A stretch of 47,645 bases of DNA from Synergistaceae bacterium UBA1037 (GCA_002316795.1 DCEE01000034.1:1-47645), one strand, 5' to 3'; shown: positions 23,579 to 32,373, numbered from the stretch's first letter. Program-made: numbers and translations. Notes: a model not told the origin generated them from the sequence alone.

Positions 23579-23699
23579 ATGTACAAGTCCCTCCTTAAAA
23601 CCTTCCCGCCCTTCCGCATGAGGCACCTGCACACCTGCTCATGGAAGGGTCCAAAAGACTTCCGCTTTTCGAAATTTTTATGCGGAATGTCCGGGAGGT

Positions 23700-24422
23700 T
23701 CAGGGCTCTGAGAGGTATTTCCCTATCCTGGTAAGGTCGTTCGGGGTGTCGATCTCTATTGTGTCCCTCTCGGTCATGATGCATCTGATCGAGTGGCCTC
23801 TCTCGAGGACCCTGAGCATCTCGAGGCTCTCTCTCTTTTCGAGGGGGGTCTGTTCCCACTTTGAAAAATCGAGAAGGAAAGAGCGCCGCCATGCATAAGG
23901 GCCTATGTGCTTATACCATATACCCTGCCTGGTACGCGGATACGGGATAGGCGAGCGGCTGAAATAGAGGGCCCTTCCCTTCGTGTCGAAGACCATTTTG
24001 ACTATGTCGGGAGAGTCGATCTCCTCCCTGCGCTCTATCTTTTTTGCAAGGAGGGCCAGGGAAACATCATTGTCGGAATCAAGAGCTTCCACAAGGGGGT
24101 CTATCATGTCGCTTCCCACAAGGGGATCGTCGACCTGGACGTTTATTACATAATCGGAAGGTGTCCTTTCCGCCGCCCATGCGACACGGTCGCCCCCGCT
24201 AGGAAGTTCGGCCGGGGTCATCATCACCTCGCCGCCCTCACGGAGGACGACTTCAGCTATGCGTTCGTCATCGGCGGCGACGATCACACGGTCTACCTTT
24301 CTGCATTTGCGGACATTGTCAAGGACTCTTATGACAAGCGGGATCCCTCCGACAGGGATCAGTGGTTTGCCGGGAAGCCTGGTGCTGGCGTATCGTGCGG
24401 GTATCACTGCAAGGGTCTTCAT
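23700..24422 (-). CDS. kdsB: CMP-Kdo (or CMP-8-amino-Kdo) synthetase
   Basis: Activates Kdo-type sugar acids with CTP for transfer to lipid A. 241 residues, normal for KdsB. IPARYASTRLPGKPL is the CTP-binding signature, and VQVDDPLVG stands where KdsB usually has VQGDEP. Later PYPR, WYKHIGPYAWRR and LEMLRVLERG match the family. Start at MKTLAVIPAR, eight bases after GGAGG; the frame is open 29 codons further up. As first gene of the cluster with kdnB and kdnA, its substrate may be 8-amino-Kdo. The altered VQVDDP may relate to that, which is speculation. Confidence 0.9.
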   Translation of the reverse strand: MKTLAVIPARYASTRLPGKPLIPVGGIPLVIRVLDNVRKCRKVDRVIVAADDERIAEVVLREGGEVMMTPAELPSGGDRVAWAAERTPSDYVINVQVDDPLVGSDMIDPLVEALDSDNDVSLALLAKKIERREEIDSPDIVKMVFDTKGRALYFSRSPIPYPRTRQGIWYKHIGPYAWRRSFLLDFSKWEQTPLEKRESLEMLRVLERGHSIRCIMTERDTIEIDTPNDLTRIGKYLSEP

Positions 24423-24552
24423 CCCTCTAACCTCCTTCTCAGACAGCTTATGCAGTGTATGGCCGAATATCTCGGCTTTCTCAGCTGTCATCTTTTGGTT
24501 AGAGGCCAAGAATAATCCTCTTTTTTTAAATTGTCAAATATTTTTTGTGAAC

Positions 24553-24576
24553 AAAAAGGACCGCATGAAGCGGTCC
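24553..24576 (-). terminator. Rho-independent terminator
   Basis: On the minus strand GGACCGC pairs with GCGGTCC around five bases, followed by five T. It ends the small exported-protein gene and separates it from kdsB. Confidence 0.87.
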
Positions 24577-24611
24577 GGGAAAACTGTCTCAGGTAAAATA
24601 ATCAGCGCATT

Positions 24612-24971
24612 TTACTGCTCAAGCTTGTATATGGTCCACCTCAGGGAGGCCGCTTTCCTCGCGAGCTTGAGGTCGCCCTTGAGATATAGTCCTTTGAACT
24701 GTATGTCCTCACCGGGACCGATCTCGGTCTCCTCGATGAACATGTCCCCTATCTCCTTCCTGTCCTCCCCAATAAAGCTGCAGGCGGCGGAAAATCTGAC
24801 AGGCCCCTCCCCTTTGTTCACCAGGGTGATGTTTACTCCGTCAGATGTGACCTTCAGTCCCCTGTATTCGACAGGAGCCCCGTTCGGGATCTGCCCCTTG
24901 GAGCTGAATACCGCAAAGGCGGGCATTGCAAAGATCAATATCATGATCATCGACATGGCTATCTTTTTCAC
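24612..24971 (-). CDS. Hypothetical exported protein
   Basis: 119 residues starting with a clear signal peptide: KK, a hydrophobic stretch AMSMIMILIFAMP, and likely cleavage after AFA near residue 20. The mature part is a small beta-rich domain (YRGLKVTSDGVNITLVN, GPVRFSAACSFIG, IQFKGLYLKG) resembling the immunoglobulin-like FxLYD type of extracytoplasmic domain, but I do not recognise the family. It has its own terminator and seems monocistronic. A periplasmic location is likely and the function unknown. Confidence 0.75.
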   Translation of the reverse strand: MKKIAMSMIMILIFAMPAFAVFSSKGQIPNGAPVEYRGLKVTSDGVNITLVNKGEGPVRFSAACSFIGEDRKEIGDMFIEETEIGPGEDIQFKGLYLKGDLKLARKAASLRWTIYKLEQ

Positions 24972-25091
24972 AATCAGGACTACCCCGCTTTCTTTTCTGA
25001 TGCATAAATTTTATCATATCGGTCCTCTTACCAATGGTTTATATCAGCAAAAAAACCTGTATCACCATGTAAGAGTGTCGTATCATTAAAA

Positions 25092-25123
25092 TCTAAAGGC
25101 GGCCTCCCAGTTGGGAAGCCGCC
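25092..25123 (-). terminator. Terminator of tRNA-Ser
   Basis: Just after the tRNA 3' end on the minus strand, GGCGGC and TCCC pair with GGGA and GCCGCC, followed by TTTAGATTTT. Confidence 0.75.
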
Positions 25124-25135
25124 CCGGATAAAGCC

Positions 25136-25223
25136 TGGCGGAGAGCAGAGGATTCGAACCCCTGGGGCTGTGACACCCAACTGATTTCAAGTCAGTCACC
25201 ATAGACCACTCGGACAGCTCTCC
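25136..25223 (-). tRNA. tRNA-Ser (anticodon UGA)
   Basis: Class II tRNA on the minus strand. Acceptor stem GGAGAGC/GCTCTCC, discriminator G and encoded CCA (25136-25138). The anticodon stem ACTGA/TCAGT closes the loop CTTGAAA with anticodon TGA, reading UCA. The long variable arm and a normal T-loop TTCGAAT are typical of serine tRNA. Confidence 0.97.
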
Positions 25224-25236
25224 GGACAACGTTAAT

Positions 25237-25264
25237 ATTATAGCGGCCTTTTGATTTCAGGCAA
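25237..25264 (-). promoter_or_regulatory. Promoter of tRNA-Ser
   Basis: On the minus strand a perfect -10 TATAAT (25237-25242) and -35 TTGCCT (25259-25264) with a 16-bp spacer, ending 13 bp before the tRNA. Confidence 0.65.
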
Positions 25265-25295
25265 GTCTAAATGAATTATTTTTCGGAGGAAAGCC

Positions 25296-27458
25296 ATGTC
25301 AGAGAACAAAATGTCTTTTCGGGTCACAGGCATGACCTGCACAACATGCTCAAAAATAGTTGAAAGGGCGCTCTCAAAGGTAGAGGGAGTGACCTATGCA
25401 TCCGTCAACCTGGCAACGGAGAGCGTCTTTGTAGCTGCTGACGACTCCGTAACATTTGAGATCCTTGAAGCTGCTGTTGAAAAAAGCGGCTACAAAATAC
25501 TGAAAGAGGCACCTGCGGACATAGACGACATAAAGTACCGCGAGGCAAGGAAGGACCTCTTCTTCATCCTTCTCATAGGCATCCCGATGTCGGTGCTGAT
25601 GTTCATGCACATGGTGATGGGCATACACTACCACTGGTACGGGATGATGGAAGCCGTCGCAGGCAGCATCGCTATATTCTGGGGCGGCCGAAAGACCCTC
25701 CGCGGCGCATGGATAGCTCTGGCGCACGCCCACACAAACATGGACACCCTGATCGCCATAAGTGCCGTCGCATCATGGGTCACGGCTCTGATGAACCTGG
25801 CAGGACTCGACATACCCTCCTTCGGGACTATCGGCGTGATGATCCTGATGCTGCACCTGACCGGAAGGTATATCGAATCCCATCTGCGGGACAGGGCCGC
25901 AAAACAGGTCAAGGCACTCATGACCCTGCAGCCGCGCGAGGCCAGAGTGGTCTCGGACGGAAATACTCTGATGGTACCTATAGAAGCCGTAAAACCGGAG
26001 ACGATGATCCAGGTCAACCCCGGCGAGAGGATCCCCCTCGACGGTGTAGTCGTGGATGGACTCTCGGGCGTTGACGAATCCCTCCTGACAGGGGAGTCCC
26101 AGCCCGTTGCGAAGGACACCGGCTCAGACGTCACAGGGGGGGCGATGAACCTTTCGGGAGTGCTGCTGATAAGGACGACAAAGGTCGGCGAGGACACTTT
26201 CCTCTCAAAGATGCTCGACCTCGTAAGGGAAGCACAGGGGAGCAAGGTGCCCCTTCAGGATCTTGCCGACAGGATGACGCTAAAGTTTGTCCCTGCCGTT
26301 ATTTCACTTGCCGTGATCAGCGCACTCGTCTGGTACTTCTTTTTTGAGAGCCTTTCACTTTATGTCGCGCCTCTGGCTGCATATCTTCCCTGGCCTACCG
26401 CATTCGGTTCGCCGGTATCGGCGGCCGCATATTCGTTCGTTGCGACCCTGGTCATAGCATGTCCCTGTGCACTTGGACTGGCGACTCCGCTTGCACTTGT
26501 AGTCAGTACGGGCGAGGCCTCGAAAAACGGCCTTCTGATAAGGAATGCCGAGGCAATACAGACACTGCATGAAGTCGATCATGCGATCCTCGACAAGACC
26601 GGTACACTTACTATGGGTGAACCCGAGGTCCTTGAGTGGGAGCTTGCAGAAGAGGCCATTCCCTTTGTCTGCGCCCTTGAGTCAAATTCCGGTCACCCTG
26701 TGGCCAAAGCTGTAGTAAGCAGGCTAGGCGCCCGGGAGTGCGAAAAACCTGAAAGCGCAGAAGAAGTGCCGGGTGAGGGTGTCACCGGAAGGTGGGGTGA
26801 TAACAAGTGGTTCGTAGGAAGGCCCCTGAACAGGTCGAGATGGACCGCGAAGTCGGCACTTGCCAGGACTATCGTCGAAGTCAGGAAAAACGGAGATCCT
26901 ATAGGCTTTTTTGCAATATCCGACCCGATAAGGAATGACTCAAAAGAGGCCGTCTCAGAGCTTGCAAGGCTTGGGATAACGACCATGATGGCAACTGGCG
27001 ACGGCATGGAGGCAGCCCTCGAAATAGCGGGGCAGGCAGGAATAGAAAACGTAAGATGGGAGGTCCGTCCCGAGGACAAGCTCTCGATAGTCAGGGAGAC
27101 CCAGAGCAGGGGCAAAAAGGTCCTGATGGCCGGAGACGGGATAAACGACGCTGCGGCACTCAAGGGAGCCCATGTCGGAGTGGCTATGGGCGGAGGCATG
27201 GACCTCGCGGTCGACAGCGCGGATATAGTGATCCTGAAGGGCGGCATCTCAAAGATAGTATCTGCTGTTAAAATATCTGATAAGACCTGGCAGGTCATTC
27301 GCCAGAACCTTTTCGGCGCATTTTTTTACAACATAATAGCTATACCGCTTGCGATGCTTGGCCTTTTGCACCCCCTGGCCGCTGAGCTTGCCATGGCTGC
27401 AAGCTCAATAACAGTTATTCTGAACTCGCTCCGCATCTCAGGTTCGGCGGAGAAATAA
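25296..27458 (+). CDS. copA: Copper-translocating P-type ATPase
   Basis: Exports Cu(I) across the inner membrane. 720 residues with one N-terminal HMA domain (metal site MTCTTC, residues 13-18), about eight membrane helices, the transport motif CPC at 389-391 (ACPCALGLATPLAL, typical of the Cu class), phosphorylated D433 in DKTGTLTMG, TGES and GDGINDAAAL. The HP motif of the nucleotide domain is SGHPVA. GGAGGAAAG precedes the ATG. It is followed 16 bases on by copZ, so pump and chaperone form an operon. No copper regulator (CopY/CsoR) is visible nearby. Confidence 0.95.
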   Translation: MSENKMSFRVTGMTCTTCSKIVERALSKVEGVTYASVNLATESVFVAADDSVTFEILEAAVEKSGYKILKEAPADIDDIKYREARKDLFFILLIGIPMSVLMFMHMVMGIHYHWYGMMEAVAGSIAIFWGGRKTLRGAWIALAHAHTNMDTLIAISAVASWVTALMNLAGLDIPSFGTIGVMILMLHLTGRYIESHLRDRAAKQVKALMTLQPREARVVSDGNTLMVPIEAVKPETMIQVNPGERIPLDGVVVDGLSGVDESLLTGESQPVAKDTGSDVTGGAMNLSGVLLIRTTKVGEDTFLSKMLDLVREAQGSKVPLQDLADRMTLKFVPAVISLAVISALVWYFFFESLSLYVAPLAAYLPWPTAFGSPVSAAAYSFVATLVIACPCALGLATPLALVVSTGEASKNGLLIRNAEAIQTLHEVDHAILDKTGTLTMGEPEVLEWELAEEAIPFVCALESNSGHPVAKAVVSRLGARECEKPESAEEVPGEGVTGRWGDNKWFVGRPLNRSRWTAKSALARTIVEVRKNGDPIGFFAISDPIRNDSKEAVSELARLGITTMMATGDGMEAALEIAGQAGIENVRWEVRPEDKLSIVRETQSRGKKVLMAGDGINDAAALKGAHVGVAMGGGMDLAVDSADIVILKGGISKIVSAVKISDKTWQVIRQNLFGAFFYNIIAIPLAMLGLLHPLAAELAMAASSITVILNSLRISGSAEK

Positions 27459-27474
27459 AAAGGAGGAGACAATA

Positions 27475-27678
27475 ATGAAAAAATTTACGCTCTTGATACC
27501 GGATATGATGTGCGGCCACTGTGAGAAACGGATCCGTGAAGCTGTGGCATCGCTTGGAGGAAACGTGACCTCACTTGACCTTGAGACTAAGATAGTTGTC
27601 GCCGAAGCGGACGTTTCAGAAGAAGAACTGATCAACGCTATAGATGATGCGGGGTACGATGCACAGATAAAGAGCTGA
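27475..27678 (+). CDS. copZ: Copper chaperone, HMA-domain protein
   Basis: A 67-residue single heavy-metal-associated domain with the ferredoxin-like pattern, metal-binding MMCGHC (C13, C16), and the typical C-terminal ELINAIDDAGYDAQ. It should deliver Cu(I) to CopA, encoded just upstream. AGGAGG lies a few bases before the ATG. Confidence 0.93.
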   Translation: MKKFTLLIPDMMCGHCEKRIREAVASLGGNVTSLDLETKIVVAEADVSEEELINAIDDAGYDAQIKS

Positions 27679-27800
27679 CATTTTTTTGCTGCACCTGGAT
27701 CCTCTTTTGCAGCGTTAAGCAGGAAATGGCAAATTAAGTGAAAATACCTTAAACAACACGAGCAATATGATAGAATCATTTCAGATAAGGGGGAATCAGA

Positions 27801-28151
27801 ATGAAAAAGACATCGATTTTAGCCATAACAGCTCTCATTATGCTGCTTTCGGCAGGACAAGTCTTCGCGCACCCCCCGAAAAGCCCCGCCATTTCCTGGG
27901 ACAAGGCCTCGGAGACCCTGACCGTCACAGCTGAGCACAGCGTCAACGATCCGCAGAAACATTACATCCTCACCCTCACTGTGTTTGAAGGCAACAAACA
28001 GCTGCTGCTAAAGCAGTACGACAGGCAGGGAGATGCGGGGACGTTCAGCGACAGCGTAATACTTAAGGGGCTGAAACCCGGGTCGCCTGTCAGGGTACAG
28101 CTGGTCTGCAATATAATGGGTTCTGTCGAATCAGAGATAACTATCCCTTAA
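27801..28151 (+). CDS. Small exported protein, beta-sandwich type
   Basis: 116 residues beginning with a signal peptide (KK, then ILAITALIMLLSAGQVF, cleavage probably after VFA). The mature protein starts HPPKSPAISWDKASETLTV and continues TAEHSVNDPQKHYI with several further strands. I recall similar short HPP...HYI proteins annotated as hypothetical or desulfoferrodoxin-like in anaerobes, but the metal-site histidines of superoxide reductases are not obvious. It lies 122 bases after copZ with a possible -10 TAGAAT at 27771-27776, so it may be a separate unit. A periplasmic location is likely; a copper link is only positional. Confidence 0.75.
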   Translation: MKKTSILAITALIMLLSAGQVFAHPPKSPAISWDKASETLTVTAEHSVNDPQKHYILTLTVFEGNKQLLLKQYDRQGDAGTFSDSVILKGLKPGSPVRVQLVCNIMGSVESEITIP

Positions 28152-28190
28152 CGGACACATTTAATTAAGGACGCAAGAAAAAAGAGGGAA

Positions 28191-28211
28191 GCCTCCCCGG
28201 GAAAGGGAGGC
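28191..28211. terminator. Bidirectional terminator hairpin
   Basis: GCCTCCC pairs with GGGAGGC around CGGGAAA. T-rich sequence follows on both strands (CCTTCTTTT on plus, CCCTCTTTTTTC on minus). It serves the exported protein gene and the convergent rodZ-like gene. Confidence 0.8.
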
Positions 28212-28247
28212 CCCTTCTTTTGCCTTTCATGATCTGAGTCGGTAAGA

Positions 28248-29195
28248 TCAGCTGTCTGTGATCCTGCCGTCAGGCCAGAAGAACTTTGTGGCAGGCTTTT
28301 CTCCCGGGGCGGCAGGGAATATCCTCTTTCCCTCCCACTCAACGGAGGCGCTGCCCGGCTTACCGATCCTTACCCTTACAGGCAGATCTTTTCCTGTCTC
28401 GAATTCCCTGTACTCGCCGGGTTTCAGGGTGCCCTCGTAGAGGACCTTGTTTCCCTGGCTGATCTTAGTCCAGACGTATGCTTTTTCTGCTGTGACCTTA
28501 ACGGATCTCAGACGTTCACTCTGCAGTCCAGCCGGCTTCTGTGCCGCATTCCCTGCACCTGCAGCCGCACCGCCTGCGGGCTGCGGCTGCTTGCCGTCCA
28601 TCCAGGAAAGGTCTACCTGCTGATCGCCGCTTGTGTTGTCAGCCGAAACGGGCTGAACGGCCACATCTGCCGAGACGGGCGAGGAGGCGGGCTCAGGAGC
28701 CTGTTCCCTGACTGTGCCAGTAGTGCCTCCGTCTATAGGACTGGTGGCGGAACCGGTGATGTCTCCCCTGTACTGCCAGGTTATCCATCCGGCCGCACCA
28801 AGAGAGAGAGTGATCAGAAGATAAAGCCATAAAAATGATCTAGGCCTGAATATTTTCGGGGAATCGATGTAATTCGTCGCTTCTTCTGCAGAAACAGCGG
28901 GTGACGCAGCCTTCTGTTTTTTTGTTATCGTATCGTAGCTCTTCCATATATCCTGAGCGCTGATGTGATCACAATACTGTCTGATGAAACTCCTCACATA
29001 GGGGCCCTTGGGCAGACGATCCAGATCGCCTTCTTCAATGGCGGCAAGGTAGTGTTTCTGTATCTTTGTTGTGTTGGAGATGTCCGAGATCGAAAGTTCC
29101 TGGGCTTCCCTGATGCTTTTTAGACGGGCTCCCAACTCCTTTATCTGCGTTCTTATTTTCTGTTCTTCGCTGATGACAGTCTCTTTTTTATCCAA
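28248..29195 (-). CDS. RodZ-like cytoskeletal/HTH membrane protein
   Basis: A 315-residue bitopic protein. The N-terminal helix-turn-helix domain (LGARLKSIREAQELSISDIS ... KIQKHYLAAIEEGDLDRLPKGPYVRSFIRQYC) is the RodZ/HTH_25 type, with LPKGPYVRSF its hallmark. One membrane helix (FLWLYLLITLSLGAAGWI) lies near residues 122-139. A long Ala/Pro/Gly-rich linker and a C-terminal DUF4115-like beta domain are periplasmic. RodZ anchors MreB and supports rod shape. It starts with TTG, overlaps rpe by eight bases and has only a weak GGCAGG before it. Last gene of the rsmB operon. Confidence 0.82.
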   Translation of the reverse strand: MDKKETVISEEQKIRTQIKELGARLKSIREAQELSISDISNTTKIQKHYLAAIEEGDLDRLPKGPYVRSFIRQYCDHISAQDIWKSYDTITKKQKAASPAVSAEEATNYIDSPKIFRPRSFLWLYLLITLSLGAAGWITWQYRGDITGSATSPIDGGTTGTVREQAPEPASSPVSADVAVQPVSADNTSGDQQVDLSWMDGKQPQPAGGAAAGAGNAAQKPAGLQSERLRSVKVTAEKAYVWTKISQGNKVLYEGTLKPGEYREFETGKDLPVRVRIGKPGSASVEWEGKRIFPAAPGEKPATKFFWPDGRITDS

Positions 29196-29901
29196 CCTGC
29201 CGCCCCCTTTCAGCGTTCACGCGCATCTCCCTGATCACCGCAGCCGGGTCAGGACTGCCGAAGATGGCGCTGCCCGCGACCAGGACATCACAGCCGTGCC
29301 TGACGGCCAGTTCCGTGTTGTCAGGTCCTATCCCGCCATCCATCTGGATAAGGTATTCTCCACCGTTGGCCCTGCGCCATTCCGCCAGCGCAGAGACTTT
29401 ATTCAGAGTCTCCGGTATGAATGACTGTCCGCCGTATCCCGGATCGACCGACATGATCAGTACAAGGTCCGTCATGTGGAGTATGGGCCAGAGGAGCTCT
29501 GCGGGAGTACCGGGATTTATTGAGACACCGCATGGGACACCTTCGTTCCTTATGCTCTGCAGGACCCTGTGTATGTGAGGGGTAGCCTCGGCATGGACAG
29601 TCAGGACCGAAGGTTTTTCTGCAAGAAACATGGTGGTAAATGCCTCGGGTGGTTCGACCATGATGTGAACATCTATGAACTTGTAAGGATACCTCTTTCT
29701 CAGTGCTTTCAAAAGCGAGGGCCCGTATGAAAGGTTCGGGACAAAATGTCCGTCCATTATGTCAAGGTGGAGCCACTCGGCCTCTTTTCCTATCTTATCA
29801 ATGTCCCTCTCCATGTTCAGGACATCTGCGGAGAGAAGGGAGGGCGAGATTATCACGCTCCTGCCTTCCATTTTTTTTATCAGTTGAAACGATCCTGCCA
29901 T
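29188..29901 (-). CDS. rpe: Ribulose-phosphate 3-epimerase
   Basis: Interconverts ribulose-5-phosphate and xylulose-5-phosphate in the pentose phosphate pathway. A 237-residue TIM barrel. SPSLLSADVLNM, HLDIMDGHFVPNLSYG, FIDVHIMVE, MSVDPGYGGQSFI and QMDGGIG are all signature motifs with metal-binding His and Asp. The start at 29901 has an excellent GGGAGGTGA at good spacing, though it overlaps the PASTA gene by 22 bases; M11 would suit the family length but lacks a ribosome-binding site. Translation is probably coupled to both neighbours. Confidence 0.95.
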   Translation of the reverse strand: MAGSFQLIKKMEGRSVIISPSLLSADVLNMERDIDKIGKEAEWLHLDIMDGHFVPNLSYGPSLLKALRKRYPYKFIDVHIMVEPPEAFTTMFLAEKPSVLTVHAEATPHIHRVLQSIRNEGVPCGVSINPGTPAELLWPILHMTDLVLIMSVDPGYGGQSFIPETLNKVSALAEWRRANGGEYLIQMDGGIGPDNTELAVRHGCDVLVAGSAIFGSPDPAAVIREMRVNAERGRQVG

Positions 29902-31034
29902 ACGAAATCACCTCCCAGATAGATGGTAACCGTGGCCTGTCCGGTGAAAGGCACATTCATTGAGATATATTCGCTTCCGTTGGCCATAGCGTCTCTTATC
30001 ACCTTAGTACCGGTATCGTCAGTAAGCTCTATTTTAAGTGAAAGAGGCTTAGTGAGAGGAGGTACCTGATATCTCAGCTTGGCCGTCTTCTGAGGAACTG
30101 CAGGGATCGGTTTTTCAGGCTGGGGAGCCTTTACAGGTTCAGGCTCGGCCTTGGTTTCCTCTTTTTTGGGCTCCTTCAAAGAGTCCGCAGCAGGTTTATC
30201 CGGGAGCTTCGTAGGGATATCCGAAGGTTCCGTGTTCTTGATAACTACGGTCCTCACAGCGGCTGCCCTCTGCGGATCCTGATCGTCGGCAGGAGGCGTT
30301 TCGGGTGACGCCTCTCCAGGCTTGGGCGGCCTTGCTATTACCAGGTTTATCTGGGATCCTGCCGGAACGTTGGCTCCATTCCTCGGATTCGTTCTCAGCA
30401 CTGTACCTGCAGGCACCTCCGCCGAGGGAGTCTCTGTACTGCTGCCGACCAAAAGACCTATCTGTTCGAGTACCTGTGTTACGACATCTATGCCCTGACC
30501 CTTAAGATCCGGCACGTTCACAAATGCTCCGCCGCCCGTCCCGCCTGCGCTTACGAGGAGGTTTACCATGCAGTTGGCAGCCACCTGCTGCGGTGCCGCA
30601 GGATTCTGGGCTATTATGGATCCAGCGGGTTTCAGCTTGTCCGTCACCCTTATGATCTTGTCGACCTTGAAGCCTGCTTCGCTTAGCCTCTTCACGCCCT
30701 CTTCAAATTTCAGGCCTCTCACGTCAGGGACCGGGAGTATCGAGCCTCCCTTGCTCACCCTTACAATGACCACTTTACCTTTAGATACCTTCTCGCCTGC
30801 CGGAAGGTTCTGCGAGATCACCGTATCGGCCCTTTCCGGAGAATCGACCTGATCGACTTTGGCGAGGAGGCCTTCCTTCTGGAGTGCCTCAACGGCATCT
30901 ACCAGCTGCATTCCTGCCATGTTCGGCACAGTAGCGCTCTTATCTTCTACAAAGACCGTCCTTATACCAAAATAGGCACTGGCTATTATAACGACAAAGG
31001 CGACTGCCATGCCCCAGCGATGCACTTTACCCAT
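29880..31034 (-). CDS. PASTA-domain membrane protein without kinase domain
   Basis: 384 residues. A short cytoplasmic N-terminus, one membrane helix (WGMAVAFVVIIASAYFGI), then three PASTA domains (about residues 35-100, 101-170 and 175-245; VPNMAGMQL, VPDVRGLKF, VPDLKGQGI begin them). A Pro/Lys/Glu-rich linker and a C-terminal beta domain follow. PASTA domains bind peptidoglycan fragments or beta-lactams, usually as part of Ser/Thr kinases or penicillin-binding proteins; neither catalytic part is present. Start at MGKVHRWG behind GAAGGGGAA; the frame is open further up inside rsmB. It takes the place held by prkC in Firmicutes rsmB-rpe operons. Confidence 0.88.
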   Translation of the reverse strand: MGKVHRWGMAVAFVVIIASAYFGIRTVFVEDKSATVPNMAGMQLVDAVEALQKEGLLAKVDQVDSPERADTVISQNLPAGEKVSKGKVVIVRVSKGGSILPVPDVRGLKFEEGVKRLSEAGFKVDKIIRVTDKLKPAGSIIAQNPAAPQQVAANCMVNLLVSAGGTGGGAFVNVPDLKGQGIDVVTQVLEQIGLLVGSSTETPSAEVPAGTVLRTNPRNGANVPAGSQINLVIARPPKPGEASPETPPADDQDPQRAAAVRTVVIKNTEPSDIPTKLPDKPAADSLKEPKKEETKAEPEPVKAPQPEKPIPAVPQKTAKLRYQVPPLTKPLSLKIELTDDTGTKVIRDAMANGSEYISMNVPFTGQATVTIYLGGDFVWQDRFN

Positions 31035-31053
31035 AAGAAGTTCCCCTTCCCCT

Positions 31054-32373
31054 CTATTTGCGCTTGACAAGCAGCGCCAGATAGAAACCGTCGATCCACG
31101 GAAGACCGGGCCATATGACGGTCCCATACGGTTTGCCTTTGGACATAAGCTTATGGCTTCTTTCAACAGGCGCCTCAGTCAGTTCAGGGTGCCGGGCCAT
31201 GACCGCAGCAACTACCTTCTCATTCTCTTCCCTGAACATGCTGCAGGTACTGTACGCCACGACACCCCCGGGAGCGACCAACGAGACTGCCCTCTCGAGA
31301 AGTTTCCTCTGCAGATCCGCCGCTTCCGTTACCATTTCGGGGGTTATCCTCCATTTGCTCTCGGGATGTCTTCCCCATGTGCCGCTTCCTGTACAAGGCG
31401 CGTCAAGCAGTATGGCTTTGGGTTCCGTTGAGGGAACGAGGCTGAGGGAATCGCCGCAGCGAAACTTCACCCTGTCCCGGATCCGCATCCTTATCATTTC
31501 GTATTCCGCAGCCCTGATCCTGCCCTCTGAAATGTCCCAGGCCTCGATCTCCGCTTCCGGGACCATGTCCGCGAGCTGGCCTGTCTTGATCCCTCGTCCG
31601 CAGCACATGTCCAGCAAAGGTTCTCCCTTCCACCGCCTGGAGAATGCCTCGGCGACAAACATCGAAGATTCGCTCTGGGGTGTCGCCCTTCCCTCCGAAA
31701 AACCGGGAATGTCAAGCGGATACGGGTTTGCAGGCGTCCGGACTGACCTGTCAAGTAACGGGGAAGCCCATGCCCTTTTGCCTGAAGCCTTGTATTGAGT
31801 GAGCCACTCATCCCTGTCTACGCCCCTTGAAAGCCTCAGGGAGAGATATGTCCTCATTCCGCTGCCCCTCACCAGGCGTTTTGCTTCAGGGATGGACATG
31901 TCCTTGGACCATTGGGCCGCAGCCCAGCCGGGGATACCCCAGTAGAGTGCCTGGTCCCTGAGTGCGCTGCTCTTCTTCAGTTCGGCGAGATATGGCTTTG
32001 CTTCGTCCGCGACGGTGTGCAGGACTGCGTTTACAAGGCCAATGTCGCGGTCCTCGCCGTTTGATTTTATTGCCTGAACAAGACCGTTGATAAGGACGGG
32101 AAGGGCGAAGTATCTGAGCTCGACTATCCCTGCTATTCCTACGATAAGTGCATCATGGGTGAGGACAGACATCTCTTTTGTGTTCCGCCTGCAGTATTTC
32201 ATGAGCAGATGCTTCCAGAGACCCTGTCTTCTCAGTGAACAGTAGACCAGGGTCGCAGCAAGGACCCTATCGGAAGGAGCAATATCCGTGTATAACTTCC
32301 TTAGCGCTTCGGCGGCGAATGCGCCTTCGTTTACTTCGCCATAGACCCTGAGCGCTGCTTCAATGCCTCTCAT
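31054..32373 (-). CDS. rsmB: 16S rRNA m5C967 methyltransferase
   Basis: 439 residues. An N-terminal NusB-like RNA-binding helical domain (about 1-130) and a C-terminal SAM-dependent methyltransferase. LLDMCCGRGIKTGQLA is the SAM loop, with the second acidic residue in EAWDISEGR. Motif IV is DAPCTGSGTWGRHPE (near 325) and motif VI AYSTCSMF (C377), the two catalytic cysteines of m5C enzymes. Length and NusB domain favour RsmB over RsmF. It heads the run rsmB, PASTA protein, rpe, rodZ; the preceding terminator shows that it has its own promoter. Confidence 0.93.
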   Translation of the reverse strand: MRGIEAALRVYGEVNEGAFAAEALRKLYTDIAPSDRVLAATLVYCSLRRQGLWKHLLMKYCRRNTKEMSVLTHDALIVGIAGIVELRYFALPVLINGLVQAIKSNGEDRDIGLVNAVLHTVADEAKPYLAELKKSSALRDQALYWGIPGWAAAQWSKDMSIPEAKRLVRGSGMRTYLSLRLSRGVDRDEWLTQYKASGKRAWASPLLDRSVRTPANPYPLDIPGFSEGRATPQSESSMFVAEAFSRRWKGEPLLDMCCGRGIKTGQLADMVPEAEIEAWDISEGRIRAAEYEMIRMRIRDRVKFRCGDSLSLVPSTEPKAILLDAPCTGSGTWGRHPESKWRITPEMVTEAADLQRKLLERAVSLVAPGGVVAYSTCSMFREENEKVVAAVMARHPELTEAPVERSHKLMSKGKPYGTVIWPGLPWIDGFYLALLVKRK

